The notes under the pieces are model-generated. The model saw only the letters and a program-made list of their open reading frames with translations. It did no database searches and was not told where the DNA came from. Below are positions 24,246 to 32,545 of a DNA stretch of 64,000 nucleotides, in pieces; position 1 is the first letter of the stretch; each line of letters starts with the position of its first letter. The stretch is from VRUE01 sp963725085. Lineage in GTDB: Bacteria; Actinomycetota; Thermoleophilia; Solirubrobacterales; 70-9. The translations under genes were made by a program, and so were the position numbers. The stretch lies in contig CAVRXM010000005.1 in assembly GCA_963725085.1 (NCBI GenBank), positions 186,001 through 250,000 on the forward strand, read 5' to 3'.

Positions 24246-25034
24246 TCAGCCCGTGACCTGACACCACCCGGCCATTGAAGCGCTCGCACCCCCGCCCGCA
24301 TAGGTGACTTTCGCGCTCACGAGGCGGAACGCTCCACGCCGACTTACGCCTGGGGCGGGACAGGTGGCGCCGACGAAGTTCTTCCGCTTCCCCTCGACGA
24401 CGAACGAGCGGCGCAGGGCCAACGTCAGGGAGGAGATGTGGCTCAACTCCGGGAGGAAGCACCCCGAGCGACAGCCGACCGCTACTTCTTCGTTCGATGC
24501 CGTGAGTCGTGTCGGGAACTCGCCTCGTCCCTGGGTGATGTCGAAGGGGATCACGTAGGAGGTGGGGGCAGAGAGTGGGGGACCGGTCCGCACCTCTACA
24601 AGAACCCGGGGCCGACCCTGTTCGCGGGCGTAGAAGGCAAGGACGTGACCGGTGACCTCGTGCGACGTTTCACTGCCTCGAGAGAGTTCCTGGGTGACGG
24701 TACCGCGGCCGACGAGCGCCGGTTCACAGGGGATTGCCGTGGGCCAGATGATCTCGCCAAAAAGGGCCGAGAGCGGGCAGCCGGGCAGCCCCTTGGTTTC
24801 GAACGTGACCCGTCGGGATATTCCGAGTGAAATGGAGCTGAGCTGTGGCACTTCAGCTCCCGCCGGAGGTGTGAGGGCGAATCCCACGCGCAGGGCCGCC
24901 GGGATCGACTTCGAGCGGGGTGCATTCGAGGGCGTGAGTTGTCCGACGACCTGCAGATCGGGCGCGTTCGATGCGGAAGCCTCACCGGCGCTCGCCTCCG
25001 CCCCGAGCGCCCCGGCGGCCAGAAGGCCCAGCAT
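24246..25034 (-). CDS. secreted hypothetical protein
   Basis: A 262-residue protein with a hydrophobic N-terminus ending in Ala-x-Ala sites (LLAAGALGAEASAGEASA), so it is probably secreted or lipid-free periplasmic. Four or more cysteines in the mature part (GCPLSALFG, PCEPALVG, CRSGCFLPEL, CPAPG) could form disulfides. ATG 25034 is the only standard start; the signal peptide lacks the usual basic residues, so the annotated start may be slightly late. No function is recognised. Confidence 0.6.
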   Translation of the reverse strand: MLGLLAAGALGAEASAGEASASNAPDLQVVGQLTPSNAPRSKSIPAALRVGFALTPPAGAEVPQLSSISLGISRRVTFETKGLPGCPLSALFGEIIWPTAIPCEPALVGRGTVTQELSRGSETSHEVTGHVLAFYAREQGRPRVLVEVRTGPPLSAPTSYVIPFDITQGRGEFPTRLTASNEEVAVGCRSGCFLPELSHISSLTLALRRSFVVEGKRKNFVGATCPAPGVSRRGAFRLVSAKVTYAGGGASASMAGWCQVTG

Positions 25035-25075
25035 GAGGCACAGCGCCGCGGCTCCCGTTCCCGCCTCACCCGACG

Positions 25076-25360
25076 CTACTCGTCCTTAGCGGCCCAGTCG
25101 GCCTCCGCCTGCGCCTCCATCGCCGAGAGTCGGGTGTAGTAGTCCGGGAACTCGTTGAGGTGTGCTCGCGCGATCTTCCCGGTCACGAGGATGTCGTCGT
25201 CGGTGACGTTGGTCTCGGGATCGTGGGTCCCGTGCTCGAGCTCGACGTCCATTCCCATCCGAAACTGCTCGACGTCGAAGGGCGATGCCGCCCAGTCGAT
25301 GCCAATCCGCTCGCCCGTCGCCCGGGCTTCCTCCGCCGTGAAGTGGGCGCTCTCGGTCAC
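25076..25360 (-). CDS. DUF5661-like small protein
   Basis: From GTG 25360 the protein has 94 residues: an FTAEEARATGERIGIDWAAS helix, FDVEQFRMGMDVELEHG and KIARAHLNEFPDYYTRL. This pattern occurs in DUF5661 proteins, often encoded near plasmid or phage-like genes; the His, Glu and Asp residues are conserved but no activity is known. The frame is open to 25411, but GTG 25360 fits the conserved N-terminus best. Confidence 0.65.
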   Translation of the reverse strand: MTESAHFTAEEARATGERIGIDWAASPFDVEQFRMGMDVELEHGTHDPETNVTDDDILVTGKIARAHLNEFPDYYTRLSAMEAQAEADWAAKDE

Positions 25361-25413
25361 ATCAGAAGCATACGCTCGCCCAAGGGCAGAATGCACCGGG
25401 CTAAGCTCCACGC

Positions 25414-25843
25414 TTGACCGCCGCGGAAGTGGACATCCGACCCGGTGAGACGCGTGACCTGCCCGGCGTGCTCTCCCTGTGGGAGGAATCCCGAAGCGGG
25501 CACGCGAGCATCCCGGATCGGATCGAGGACCTCGAAGGTCCTCGTCGACGATTCGCCGGCCGCCCTGCTGGTTGCCGAGCGTGACGGTGAGGTCATCGGC
25601 GCCCTGGTCGCGGCCTGGGACGGGTGGCGGGGAAACATGTACCGCCTCGCCGTCCGCGAGGATTGCCGCCGGCAGGGCATCGGGGTCGCGTTGACGCGCG
25701 CCGGCGAGGAGTACCTGAAAGGTCGCGGCGCCCGACGCGTCACCGCGCTCGTCGCGTTCGACGACGACGTCGCGGCCGGCTTCTGGGACGCCGCCGGCTA
25801 TCCGGCGGACGAGGACATCGGCCGCCGCGTCCGCAACCTCTGA
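25414..25843 (+). pseudogene. GNAT family N-acetyltransferase, one-base frameshift
   Basis: The 5' part (TTG 25414 or GTG 25429) reads DIRPGETRDLPGVLSLWEES and the 3' part reads LVDDSPAALLVAERDGEVIG, then the acetyl-CoA motif REDCRRQGIGVALTRAGEEY. The two join only if one G of the pair at 25537-25538 is removed. Together they form a typical GNAT of about 142 residues. The second frame alone, from 25445, would lack a proper N-terminus. It may be a true mutation or an assembly indel. It lies divergent from the DUF5661 gene. Confidence 0.7.
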
Positions 25844-25881
25844 TTGAGAACCCGCAGCGACGGGATAGGCTGCCGGGTCGC

Positions 25882-26685
25882 ATGAGCGAGAACGGGAAAA
25901 CGGCGCCCTTCAGGAGCATCCTCTGCGGGGTCGAAGGGAATTCGGCGAGCACGGTCGCGGTGCGCGCGAGCATCGCCTTTCAGACGCCCGAGACCTCGCT
26001 CCGTTTCGTCGCCGTGGACGCGAGCTTCGAACTCCGCCCCGAGTACACCAAGGAGAGCCTGGAGGCGGCGCTGGAGGAGGCCAAGGGACTCGCCGAGGAG
26101 GCAGGTGTCCCCGTCACCGCGGACACCCCCACGGGGAAATACGCGTCGAGGGTGCTGCTCGCCGAGGCCGAGAAGCACGACCTGCTCGTGATCGGCACCC
26201 ACAACCAGTCCAGGGTTGCGGGCCTTGTGCTCGGAAGCACCGCGAGCGAGACGGTCCACGACACCGAGCGCCCGCTCCTGATCGCCCGTGAGCCCGCCAA
26301 GGGTGGGTTCCTCGACAGCATTCTTCTCGCTGCCGACGGCAGCGAGGGCTTTCGGGCGGCGGCGAGGGCGGCGGCGGCGCTGGCCTCCACCTACGGCGGA
26401 GAGTTGGAGGTTCTCCACGTCTCCGACGGAAAGGACTCCGACTCCGATCCGGTGATGATCGGCGCCGAGCTCGAGGAGATCGAGCGGACCACCGGGAGGA
26501 AAGCCGAGCTTTCGACCCTGAGCGGCCACCCGGCGGAGAAGATCGTCGAGGCCGCGGCGGACCGAGGGAGCTCGCTGATCGTCTGCGGAAGACGGGGCCT
26601 ATCGGGGATCAAGGCGCTCGGCAGCGTCAGCGAGCGCGTCGTGCACCAGGCGGAGACGTCGGTTCTCCTGATCCCCGACGCCTGA
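25882..26685 (+). CDS. tandem-domain universal stress protein
   Basis: From ATG 25882 the protein has 267 residues with two Usp domains. Domain 1 begins RSILCGVEGNSAST and carries GTHNQSRVAGLVLGSTASET. Domain 2 begins SILLAADGSEGFRAA and carries CGRRGLSGIKALGSVSERVV. Both keep the G-2x-G-9x-G-S ATP loop. It is probably a stress-responsive nucleotide-binding protein. A strong terminator follows at 26698-26726. Confidence 0.87.
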   Translation: MSENGKTAPFRSILCGVEGNSASTVAVRASIAFQTPETSLRFVAVDASFELRPEYTKESLEAALEEAKGLAEEAGVPVTADTPTGKYASRVLLAEAEKHDLLVIGTHNQSRVAGLVLGSTASETVHDTERPLLIAREPAKGGFLDSILLAADGSEGFRAAARAAAALASTYGGELEVLHVSDGKDSDSDPVMIGAELEEIERTTGRKAELSTLSGHPAEKIVEAAADRGSSLIVCGRRGLSGIKALGSVSERVVHQAETSVLLIPDA

Positions 26686-26697
26686 CCTCGAGAACGG

Positions 26698-26726
26698 AAA
26701 AGGGCCCCGGAAGGGGCCCTTTGGTT
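26698..26726 (+). terminator. rho-independent terminator of the tandem Usp gene
   Basis: AAGGGCCCC and GGGGCCCTT flank a GGAA loop, followed by TTGGTT. This is a perfect nine-pair stem beginning 14 bases after the stop codon. Confidence 0.75.
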
Positions 26727-26969
26727 CCGAAGGACGTACCACCAAGCTGATCAAGAAATCGCTGGCTCGTCGGTCCTCAAGTTTTGAAACGCTTCTGTCG
26801 CGGTCGGCGACTGTATTTAGAGAAACACGCCGTCCGCGGAGAAGTTTCACCCCTTGCATCGGCAATTGCAGACGGGGCCTCCATCCCCAAAAGCGGGTCT
26901 CTCCCCCACGAAAACCGAGGATTTCCCGGCCCTTCGGCCCCGGCCCGGCGCTGCTAGATTCAGAGCCCC

Positions 26970-27042
26970 GGGCGCATAGCTCAGTTGGGAGAGCGCCGCC
27001 TCGACAAGGCGGAGGTCACTGGTTCGAGCCCAGTTGTGCCCA
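26970..27042 (+). tRNA. tRNA-Val (GAC)
   Basis: A full cloverleaf: acceptor GGGCGCA (26970-26976) pairs with TGTGCCC (27035-27041) and the discriminator is A. The D arm is AGCTCAGTTGGGAGAGC, and the anticodon loop TCGACAA has GAC at 27003-27005 between CCGCC and GGCGG. The T arm is ACTGG-TTCGAGC-CCAGT. The 3' CCA is not encoded. The stretch 26727-26969 before it holds no gene that I can see. Confidence 0.95.
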
Positions 27043-27044
27043 TA

Positions 27045-27074
27045 CGCCGGGGCCCCGTCGATGAGGCCCCGGCG
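27045..27074. terminator. perfect 10-bp stem-loop between tRNA-Val and the convergent glyoxalase gene
   Basis: CGCCGGGGCC (27045-27054) and GGCCCCGGCG (27065-27074) form a perfect stem with a ten-base loop. There is no T tract on the plus strand. It lies directly after the tRNA and before the 3' end of the convergent gene, so it may act as a bidirectional 3'-end or terminator structure. Confidence 0.5.
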
Positions 27075-27103
27075 CACTCAAATTCAGGATTTCGCGGTTC
27101 GGA

Positions 27104-27532
27104 TCAGGCGGTGGCGGGGAGTTTCACCTGCGTGAGCCTGAAGTTGTTCCCCGACGGGTCGCGGAACGAGGAGTCGATCCCGTAGGGCCGCTCTTCGGGG
27201 GTTTCGACGAACTCGACGCCGCGGGACTTCAGGTCTTCGTAGGAGGCCTGGCAGTCCTCTGTGGTGAGGAACACCGTGCCGGCGAAGCCCTTCGCCATCA
27301 GGTCCCTCACCTGCTGCTGGGTCTCCTCGTCCATCACCGGCGCGCCAGGAATCGCCATCAGGACGATCGTGACGTCCTCCTGGCCGGGGGGCGAGACGGT
27401 GAGCCAGCGGAAGTCGCCCATCTCCGGAAGGGTCACGTCGGCCCTGACCTCCATCCCGAGCTTCTCGGTGTAGAAGGCGAGCGCCTCGTCCTGGTCGTGG
27501 ACCCAGAGCTGCGCGTTGGAGATCGTGATCAT
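27104..27532 (-). CDS. VOC (glyoxalase/dioxygenase superfamily) protein
   Basis: A 142-residue single VOC protein: the first beta-alpha-beta-beta-beta unit starts NAQLWVHDQDEALAFYTEKL and the second contains GTVFLTTEDCQASYEDLKSR and DSSFRDPSGNNFRLTQ. Such proteins bind a metal and act as glyoxalases, bleomycin-type binders or dioxygenases; the substrate is not clear. It overlaps the upstream AraC-family gene by four bases, so the regulator and the enzyme form a two-gene operon. Confidence 0.85.
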   Translation of the reverse strand: MITISNAQLWVHDQDEALAFYTEKLGMEVRADVTLPEMGDFRWLTVSPPGQEDVTIVLMAIPGAPVMDEETQQQVRDLMAKGFAGTVFLTTEDCQASYEDLKSRGVEFVETPEERPYGIDSSFRDPSGNNFRLTQVKLPATA

Positions 27533-28008
27533 TTTCTGTCCTCCTGAGCTTCGATTGAACGGTCGCCGGCGATGCTAGGTCGGGGCGCAGGCGCTGTCTT
27601 CTCGAAACGTGCGGTCTTGGGCGGGGCGTAGAGGCGCATGAAGCAGGCCGGGACCCGGGCCTGGAGCGAGGCCGGTGGATAGGCGGCCCGGTACTCGGTC
27701 GGCGTCCGTCCGAAGGTCCGCTTGAAGGTGGTCGTGAATGAGCCGACGCTCTGGAGCCCGACCGAGAAGCAGATGTCGGCGACGGAGCGGTCGGTCGTGC
27801 GAAGCAGGTTGGCCGCCCGCTCGAGGCGGCGCCTGAGCAGGTAGGAGTGCGGCGGCTCGCCGAACGTGCGCCGGAACTCGCGGCTGAAGTGGGCCCGCGA
27901 GAGCCCCGCGGCCCCCGCCATGTCGTCGACGTCGAGCGGCTCGAAATAGCGGGCGTCGGCGAGGTCCTTGGCGCGAAGCAGATGCCGGGCGGGCGGTACG
28001 AACGCCAT
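27529..28008 (-). CDS. AraC-family transcriptional regulator
   Basis: A 159-residue protein that is mainly the AraC DNA-binding domain: a first HTH (DVDDMAGAAGLSRAHFSREF) and a second HTH (VADICFSVGLQSVGSFTTTF) followed by FGRTPTEYRAAYP. There is no sensor domain; only a short N-terminus and a Pro/Arg-rich C-terminal tail. Regulators of this short type often sit next to a VOC protein, as here, and probably control it. Confidence 0.87.
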   Translation of the reverse strand: MAFVPPARHLLRAKDLADARYFEPLDVDDMAGAAGLSRAHFSREFRRTFGEPPHSYLLRRRLERAANLLRTTDRSVADICFSVGLQSVGSFTTTFKRTFGRTPTEYRAAYPPASLQARVPACFMRLYAPPKTARFEKTAPAPRPSIAGDRSIEAQEDRK

Positions 28009-28046
28009 CGCCGGAGTCTAAGAGCAGGGTCTAAGCTCGCGCGCTT

Positions 28047-29792
28047 GTGATCGGAACCTATGTAGCCGTGGTCGCCGTCTGCGTCTCCTCGCTGGCGATC
28101 GGGCAGGCGCTGCTCGGGCTCTGCGGCGTGCCGCGCTGGTCGTGGCTGGCGCCGGCGGTCGGCCTCGCGCTTCTCAGCGCGATCTGCTGGGGCACGGTGC
28201 GGCTGCCCGGCGATGGCGTGATCGGCGCCGTCCTCGTCGGCCTTGCGAGCCTGGGCTCGGTCGCCTTCCTCTGGCGGCGGGTCGAAGGCATTCCCGAGGC
28301 GAGGAGGATCGGAGGCTGCATCGTCGTCGGCGCGCTGGCGGCCACCGCGCTGCCGTTCATCGCCGAAGGCCATTTCGGGATCCTCGGCACCGGCCTCAAC
28401 CCAGACATGTCCCAGCACCTGCTGGCGGCCGACCGCCTCGCCGAGGGGTACAGCTCCGAACTGCTGCGCCAGGGCTACCCGATGGGGCCGCACGCGATCG
28501 TCGTCTCCCTCGATAAGGGCCTCGGCGTCTCCTTGGTTCACGGGTTCACCGGCCTCACGATCGCGGTCGCCGTGCTCGCCCCACTGACCGCGCTGGCGGC
28601 ATTTCCCGATCGCCCGCCGCTGCGAGCGGTCGCCGCCGCGCTGGTCGTCGGCCTCCCCTACCTCGTCGCCTCCTACTTTGCCCAGGGGGCGTTCAAGGAG
28701 ACGATGCAGGCCCTCTGGGTGCTCGCGTTCCTCCTCGCCCTGCGCGAGACGAAGCGAAACCCGCTCTGGCGCGATCTGCAACTGCGCTTGGTCCCGGCCG
28801 CGGTGATCGCGATCGGGGCCGTCTACACCTACAGCTTTCCCGGCCTGATCTGGCTCGCGGTCATCCTCGCCGCCTGGCTGGCGCTCGAAAGGGAGCTCCC
28901 CGCAAGGCCGCTGCTCCTCGCTCTGGCGGTCCTCGCCGTCGGGACGCTGCCCGAGCTCGGCCGGATGATCGAATTCCACAACTTCGAGACCTTCGACCCC
29001 AACGGCCCCGGCCTCGGCAACCTCTTCGGCCAGGTCTCGCCGTTGACGGCGCTCGGGATCTGGTTCTCGGGTGACTTCCGAGTTGCCGCGGGCGACGGCG
29101 CGGTGCCGGCGATCGCGTACTACCTCGGCGCGGCGTTCGGGGCGGGCCTCCTCGTGATCGGCCTCGCCCGGGCGGCCCGCGGGCGCGAGAACGCGATCCT
29201 CGCCGGCGCAATTGCCGTCGCCCTCCTCTACCTCGCGGCGCGGGTTGGAGGCACCCCCTACACCTCGGCGAAGGCGCTCGAGGTCGCGGCGCCGGTGGCC
29301 GCGCTCGCGATCGTCGCGCCAAGGCGCATTTCGAAACCTATGGTTCGGAAAAGCGCCTTCCTCGCGGCGACCTGGGCCTATTTGCTGATCGCGGGCTTCT
29401 GCTCGCTCCTCGCCCTCGCCAACGCGCCGGTGGGGCCGGCGAGCTACTCACCGGCCCTGACCGGCCTGCGGCCGCTGATCGCCGCCGACTCGACCCTCGT
29501 CCTCGCCCCTCGACAACTGCTCGACGAACAGCACGGGGTCCGCTACCTCGACTGGGAGCTCCGCGGCGGCAGGGTCTGCATCGCCGACGAAGACAAGGCG
29601 CCGAGAGCGCTGCCCGATGGCGTCCGCTTCGTCATCACCTCGACCGAGAGCGTGCGGCCGCCGTACCCCGCCATGACCCTGCGCGAGACCGCCGACCCCT
29701 ACCTGCTCTGGGTTCGGCGTGGAGCGGTCGCCGGCTCCAGCCCGTGTCCACTTATCTCCGTCCGCCAGGCCCGCCACGGCCCCTCGGGGTGA
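28047..29792 (+). CDS. polytopic membrane protein, possible GT-C-type glycosyltransferase
   Basis: A 581-residue protein with about 12 membrane helices and a C-terminal external domain of about 110 residues (SYSPALTGLRPLIAADSTLV). The first large loop (GLNPDMSQHLLAADRLAEGY) has an acidic residue after the early helices, as in GT-C glycosyltransferases, but I see no decisive motif and do not assign a substrate. The GTG start at 28047 is divergent from the AraC gene, 38 bases away. Transfer of sugars onto lipid-linked acceptors is one possibility. Confidence 0.65.
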   Translation: MIGTYVAVVAVCVSSLAIGQALLGLCGVPRWSWLAPAVGLALLSAICWGTVRLPGDGVIGAVLVGLASLGSVAFLWRRVEGIPEARRIGGCIVVGALAATALPFIAEGHFGILGTGLNPDMSQHLLAADRLAEGYSSELLRQGYPMGPHAIVVSLDKGLGVSLVHGFTGLTIAVAVLAPLTALAAFPDRPPLRAVAAALVVGLPYLVASYFAQGAFKETMQALWVLAFLLALRETKRNPLWRDLQLRLVPAAVIAIGAVYTYSFPGLIWLAVILAAWLALERELPARPLLLALAVLAVGTLPELGRMIEFHNFETFDPNGPGLGNLFGQVSPLTALGIWFSGDFRVAAGDGAVPAIAYYLGAAFGAGLLVIGLARAARGRENAILAGAIAVALLYLAARVGGTPYTSAKALEVAAPVAALAIVAPRRISKPMVRKSAFLAATWAYLLIAGFCSLLALANAPVGPASYSPALTGLRPLIAADSTLVLAPRQLLDEQHGVRYLDWELRGGRVCIADEDKAPRALPDGVRFVITSTESVRPPYPAMTLRETADPYLLWVRRGAVAGSSPCPLISVRQARHGPSG

Positions 29793-29793
29793 G

Positions 29794-29859
29794 TGCGAAC
29801 GCAGTTCGTCCTGGATAGCGGGAACAAGTGCGTTCGCGCCCACGTAGCATGGGCGCGAA
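29794..29859 (+). promoter_or_regulatory. thrS leader with two mutually exclusive hairpins
   Basis: A perfect ten-pair hairpin, TTCGCGCCCA (29833-29842) and TGGGCGCGAA (29850-29859) with loop CGTAGCA, ends eight bases before the thrS start. The upstream arm TGCGAACGC (29794-29802) can instead pair with TGCGTTCGC... read as GCGTTCGCA-like 29829-29837, which shares TTCGC with the hairpin. Only one structure can form at a time. This looks like a translation or transcription switch for thrS; no T-box sequence is visible. Confidence 0.45.
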
Positions 29860-29867
29860 GAGACGTG

Positions 29868-31802
29868 ATGGCGACCCCGGCGACGAAAACCACGGTCAGG
29901 CTGCCCGACGGTAGCCCGCTCGAGCTGCCCGACGGCGCCAGCGGCGCCGATGCCGCGGCTGCGATCGGGCCCGGCCTCGCCAAGGCGGCGCTCGCGATCA
30001 CCGTCGACGGCGAGCTGCGCGACCTTGCGGCGCCGCTCGCGGACGGCGCCGAGATCGCGATCCTCACCGACCGCGACCCCGAGGCGCTGGCGCTGATCCG
30101 CCACGACGCCGCCCACGTCATGGCCGAGGCGGTCCAGGAGCTCTACCCGGGGACGAAGGTGACGATCGGCCCGGCGATCGCTGACGGCTTCTACTACGAC
30201 TTCGAGTTCCCCGAGGACGTGAAGGTGACCGAGGACGACCTCGGGAGAATCGAGGACGCGATGCGGACCCACATCGAGGCCGACGAGGAGTTCTCGCGCC
30301 GCGACGTCCCGGTTGGCGAGGCAATCGAGATCTTCCGCGGACAGGACGAGGGCTACAAGGTCGAGCTGATCGCAGACCTGATCGCCGACGAGGGGGTCGA
30401 GACGGTCTCCCTCTACCGGAACGGCCCCTTCGAGGATCTCTGCCGGGGCCCCCACGGTCCCTCGACCGGCCGGATCAAGGCGATCAAGCTGAACTCGGTC
30501 GCCGGCGCCTACTGGCGCGGGGACGAGAGCCGCCAGATGCTGACCCGGATCTACGGCACCGCCTTCTTCAGCACCAAGGACCTCGAGGCGCACATCGAGC
30601 GGATCGAGCAGGCGAAGGCCCGTGACCATCGCCGCCTCGGCCCCCAGCTCGGCCTCTTCATGCTCCGCGAGGAGGCGCCGGGGATGCCGTTCTGGCTGCC
30701 GAACGGGACGACGCTCCTGCGCCTGATCGAGGCCGAGGTCCAGAAGCAGCTGCGCAAGCGCGGCTACGAGGAGATCAAGACGCCGCAGGTCCTCGACGTC
30801 GAGCTCTGGCACCGCTCGGGCCACTGGGACAACTACCGCGAGAACATGTTCTTCACCGAGTCCGGGGACCGCCAGTACGCGATCCGGCCGATGAACTGCC
30901 CAGGCGCGTGCCTGGTCTTCGGTTCCGAGCGCCACTCCTACCGCGAGCTGCCGCTGCGCCTGGCCGAGTTCGGACAGGTCTCGCGGGACGAGCGCGAGGG
31001 GGTCCTCCACGGCCTTCTCCGGGTCCGGACCTTCACCCAGGACGACGCCCACATCTACTGCACGCCAGAGCAGATCATCGACGAGGTGGGGGAGGTCTGC
31101 GCCGCGATCGACGAGCTGTATGAGCGCTTCGGCTTCGACGACGTCCGCGTCGAGCTCTCGACCCGGCCGGAGAAGTCGATCGGGACCGCCGAGCAGTGGG
31201 AACAGGCGGAAACGGCGCTGCGCGGCGCGCTCGAGGCGCAGGGCCGCGAGTTCCAGCTCAACCCCGGCGATGGCGCGTTCTACGGCCCGAAGGTCGACTT
31301 CCACGTCACCGACGCGCTCGGCCGCTCCTGGCAGTGCGGGACCTGCCAGGTCGACTTCTTCATGCCCGAGCGGTTCGATCTCACCTACACCGACGCCGAC
31401 GACGAGCAGCGGCGCCCGGTGATGATCCACCGCGCCCTGCTCGGCTCGATGGAGCGCTTCGCCGGGATCCTGATCGAGCACCACGCGGGCCGCTTCCCGG
31501 TCTGGCTGGCGCCGGTCCAGGCCGCGGTCCTGCCGGTCGCCGACCGCCACTCCGAGTACGCGTCGCGGGTCGCCGCGGAGCTCCGCGACGCGGGCGTCAG
31601 GATCACCGTCGACGAGCGATCGGAGTCGGTCGGCAAGAAGATCCGCGACGCCGAGCTCGGCCGCTACCCCTACATGCTCGTCGTCGGCGACCGCGAGCAG
31701 GAGGCGGGCGCCGTCGCGGTCCGCTCCCACGATGAAGGCGAGCTCGGGGCAATGCCGGTCGCCGATTTCGCCGCCCGGGTCGCGGCCGAGAGTGGCGCTT
31801 GA
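29868..31802 (+). CDS. thrS: threonyl-tRNA synthetase
   Basis: From ATG 29868 the protein has 644 residues. It has a TGS domain (1-65), an editing domain with HDAAH (79-83) and the class II catalytic core with RPMNCPGACLVF. The zinc ligands are the Cys of that motif, the His of LRVRTFTQDDAHIYC and the His of MIHRALLGSMERF. The C-terminal anticodon-binding domain contains SVGKKIRDAELGRYPYMLVV. The usual NCPGH reads NCPGAC here, a small oddity. The frame extends upstream to 29793 but that part covers the leader hairpins. It heads the translation gene block. Confidence 0.96.
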   Translation: MATPATKTTVRLPDGSPLELPDGASGADAAAAIGPGLAKAALAITVDGELRDLAAPLADGAEIAILTDRDPEALALIRHDAAHVMAEAVQELYPGTKVTIGPAIADGFYYDFEFPEDVKVTEDDLGRIEDAMRTHIEADEEFSRRDVPVGEAIEIFRGQDEGYKVELIADLIADEGVETVSLYRNGPFEDLCRGPHGPSTGRIKAIKLNSVAGAYWRGDESRQMLTRIYGTAFFSTKDLEAHIERIEQAKARDHRRLGPQLGLFMLREEAPGMPFWLPNGTTLLRLIEAEVQKQLRKRGYEEIKTPQVLDVELWHRSGHWDNYRENMFFTESGDRQYAIRPMNCPGACLVFGSERHSYRELPLRLAEFGQVSRDEREGVLHGLLRVRTFTQDDAHIYCTPEQIIDEVGEVCAAIDELYERFGFDDVRVELSTRPEKSIGTAEQWEQAETALRGALEAQGREFQLNPGDGAFYGPKVDFHVTDALGRSWQCGTCQVDFFMPERFDLTYTDADDEQRRPVMIHRALLGSMERFAGILIEHHAGRFPVWLAPVQAAVLPVADRHSEYASRVAAELRDAGVRITVDERSESVGKKIRDAELGRYPYMLVVGDREQEAGAVAVRSHDEGELGAMPVADFAARVAAESGA

Positions 31803-31942
31803 TCCGAGGATTGGCCGGATCCGTGCCCTGTCTCTATACTCCGCAGTGCTTGATTGACGCCACGCCGAACATTCCACGCCGCTGAGCGTCCCGTGGCCTT
31901 GTCCGATTCACTCGTCCTCTTGAATATCCACCTCCTCTCCTA

Positions 31943-32545
31943 GTGCCGGTCCCTCGTAGGTTCGATCGGCGCCCCCCTGAGCGCGACACCACGCGGATCA
32001 ACGAGCGGATCCGGGTCCCGAAAGTGCGCCTGATCGGCGCCGACGGGGAGCAGCTCGGGATCGTCGAGACGCCGGAAGCCCTGAAACAGGCCCAGGATGC
32101 GGACCTCGACCTGGTCGAGGTGGCGCCGAACTCGAAACCGCCGGTCACCCGCCTCCTCGACTACTCGAAGTACAAGTACGAGCAGGAGCAGAAGCAGAAG
32201 GCCGCCCGCAAGCACCAGCAGCAGGTCAACGTCCGCGAGATCAAGCTCCGCCCGAAGATCGCGGACCACGACTACGAAACCAAGAAGGGGCACGTCGAGC
32301 GCTTCCTGCGCCAGCACAACAAGGTCAAGATCACGATCATGTTCCGCGGCCGCGAGCAGGCCCACCCCGAGCGCGGGCGGATGCTGCTGCAGCGCCTCTA
32401 CGAGGACCTTGACGGCCTCGCCGTGATCGAGTCCGAGCCGCTCCAGGAGGGCCGCAACATGAGCATGATGCTGGCCCCGAGCAAAGAGGCGGCGAAGACG
32501 AAGGAGCCCGCGGCCGAGGCCGACGGGGACGCGGCCGAGGCCTAG
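31943..32545 (+). CDS. infC: translation initiation factor IF-3
   Basis: A 200-residue protein with a GTG start. The N-domain carries TTRINERIRVPKVRLIGADG, then the linker and the C-domain with EIKLRPKIADHDYETKKGHV and KVKITIMFRGREQAHPERGR. IF-3 binds the 30S subunit and proofreads start-codon choice. No Shine-Dalgarno is visible and the upstream bases are pyrimidine-rich; infC often uses an unusual start for autoregulation, so the exact start is uncertain. The C-terminus has an added Lys/Glu/Ala tail. The stop overlaps the 3' end of antisense wecB by four bases. Confidence 0.95.
   Translation: MPVPRRFDRRPPERDTTRINERIRVPKVRLIGADGEQLGIVETPEALKQAQDADLDLVEVAPNSKPPVTRLLDYSKYKYEQEQKQKAARKHQQQVNVREIKLRPKIADHDYETKKGHVERFLRQHNKVKITIMFRGREQAHPERGRMLLQRLYEDLDGLAVIESEPLQEGRNMSMMLAPSKEAAKTKEPAAEADGDAAEA

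Noticed and set aside
26847..27077. A minus-strand frame of 76 residues across the tRNA-Val gene
   Set aside because: It is the antisense translation of a tRNA, a common false gene in actinobacterial annotations.
29794..29867. T-box riboswitch upstream of thrS
   Set aside because: No T-box consensus, no specifier loop and no terminator hairpin with a T tract; the leader is only about 70 bases.
29448..31877. An 809-codon minus-strand open frame
   Set aside because: Antisense to thrS and the membrane protein gene, with low-complexity composition and no recognisable motif.
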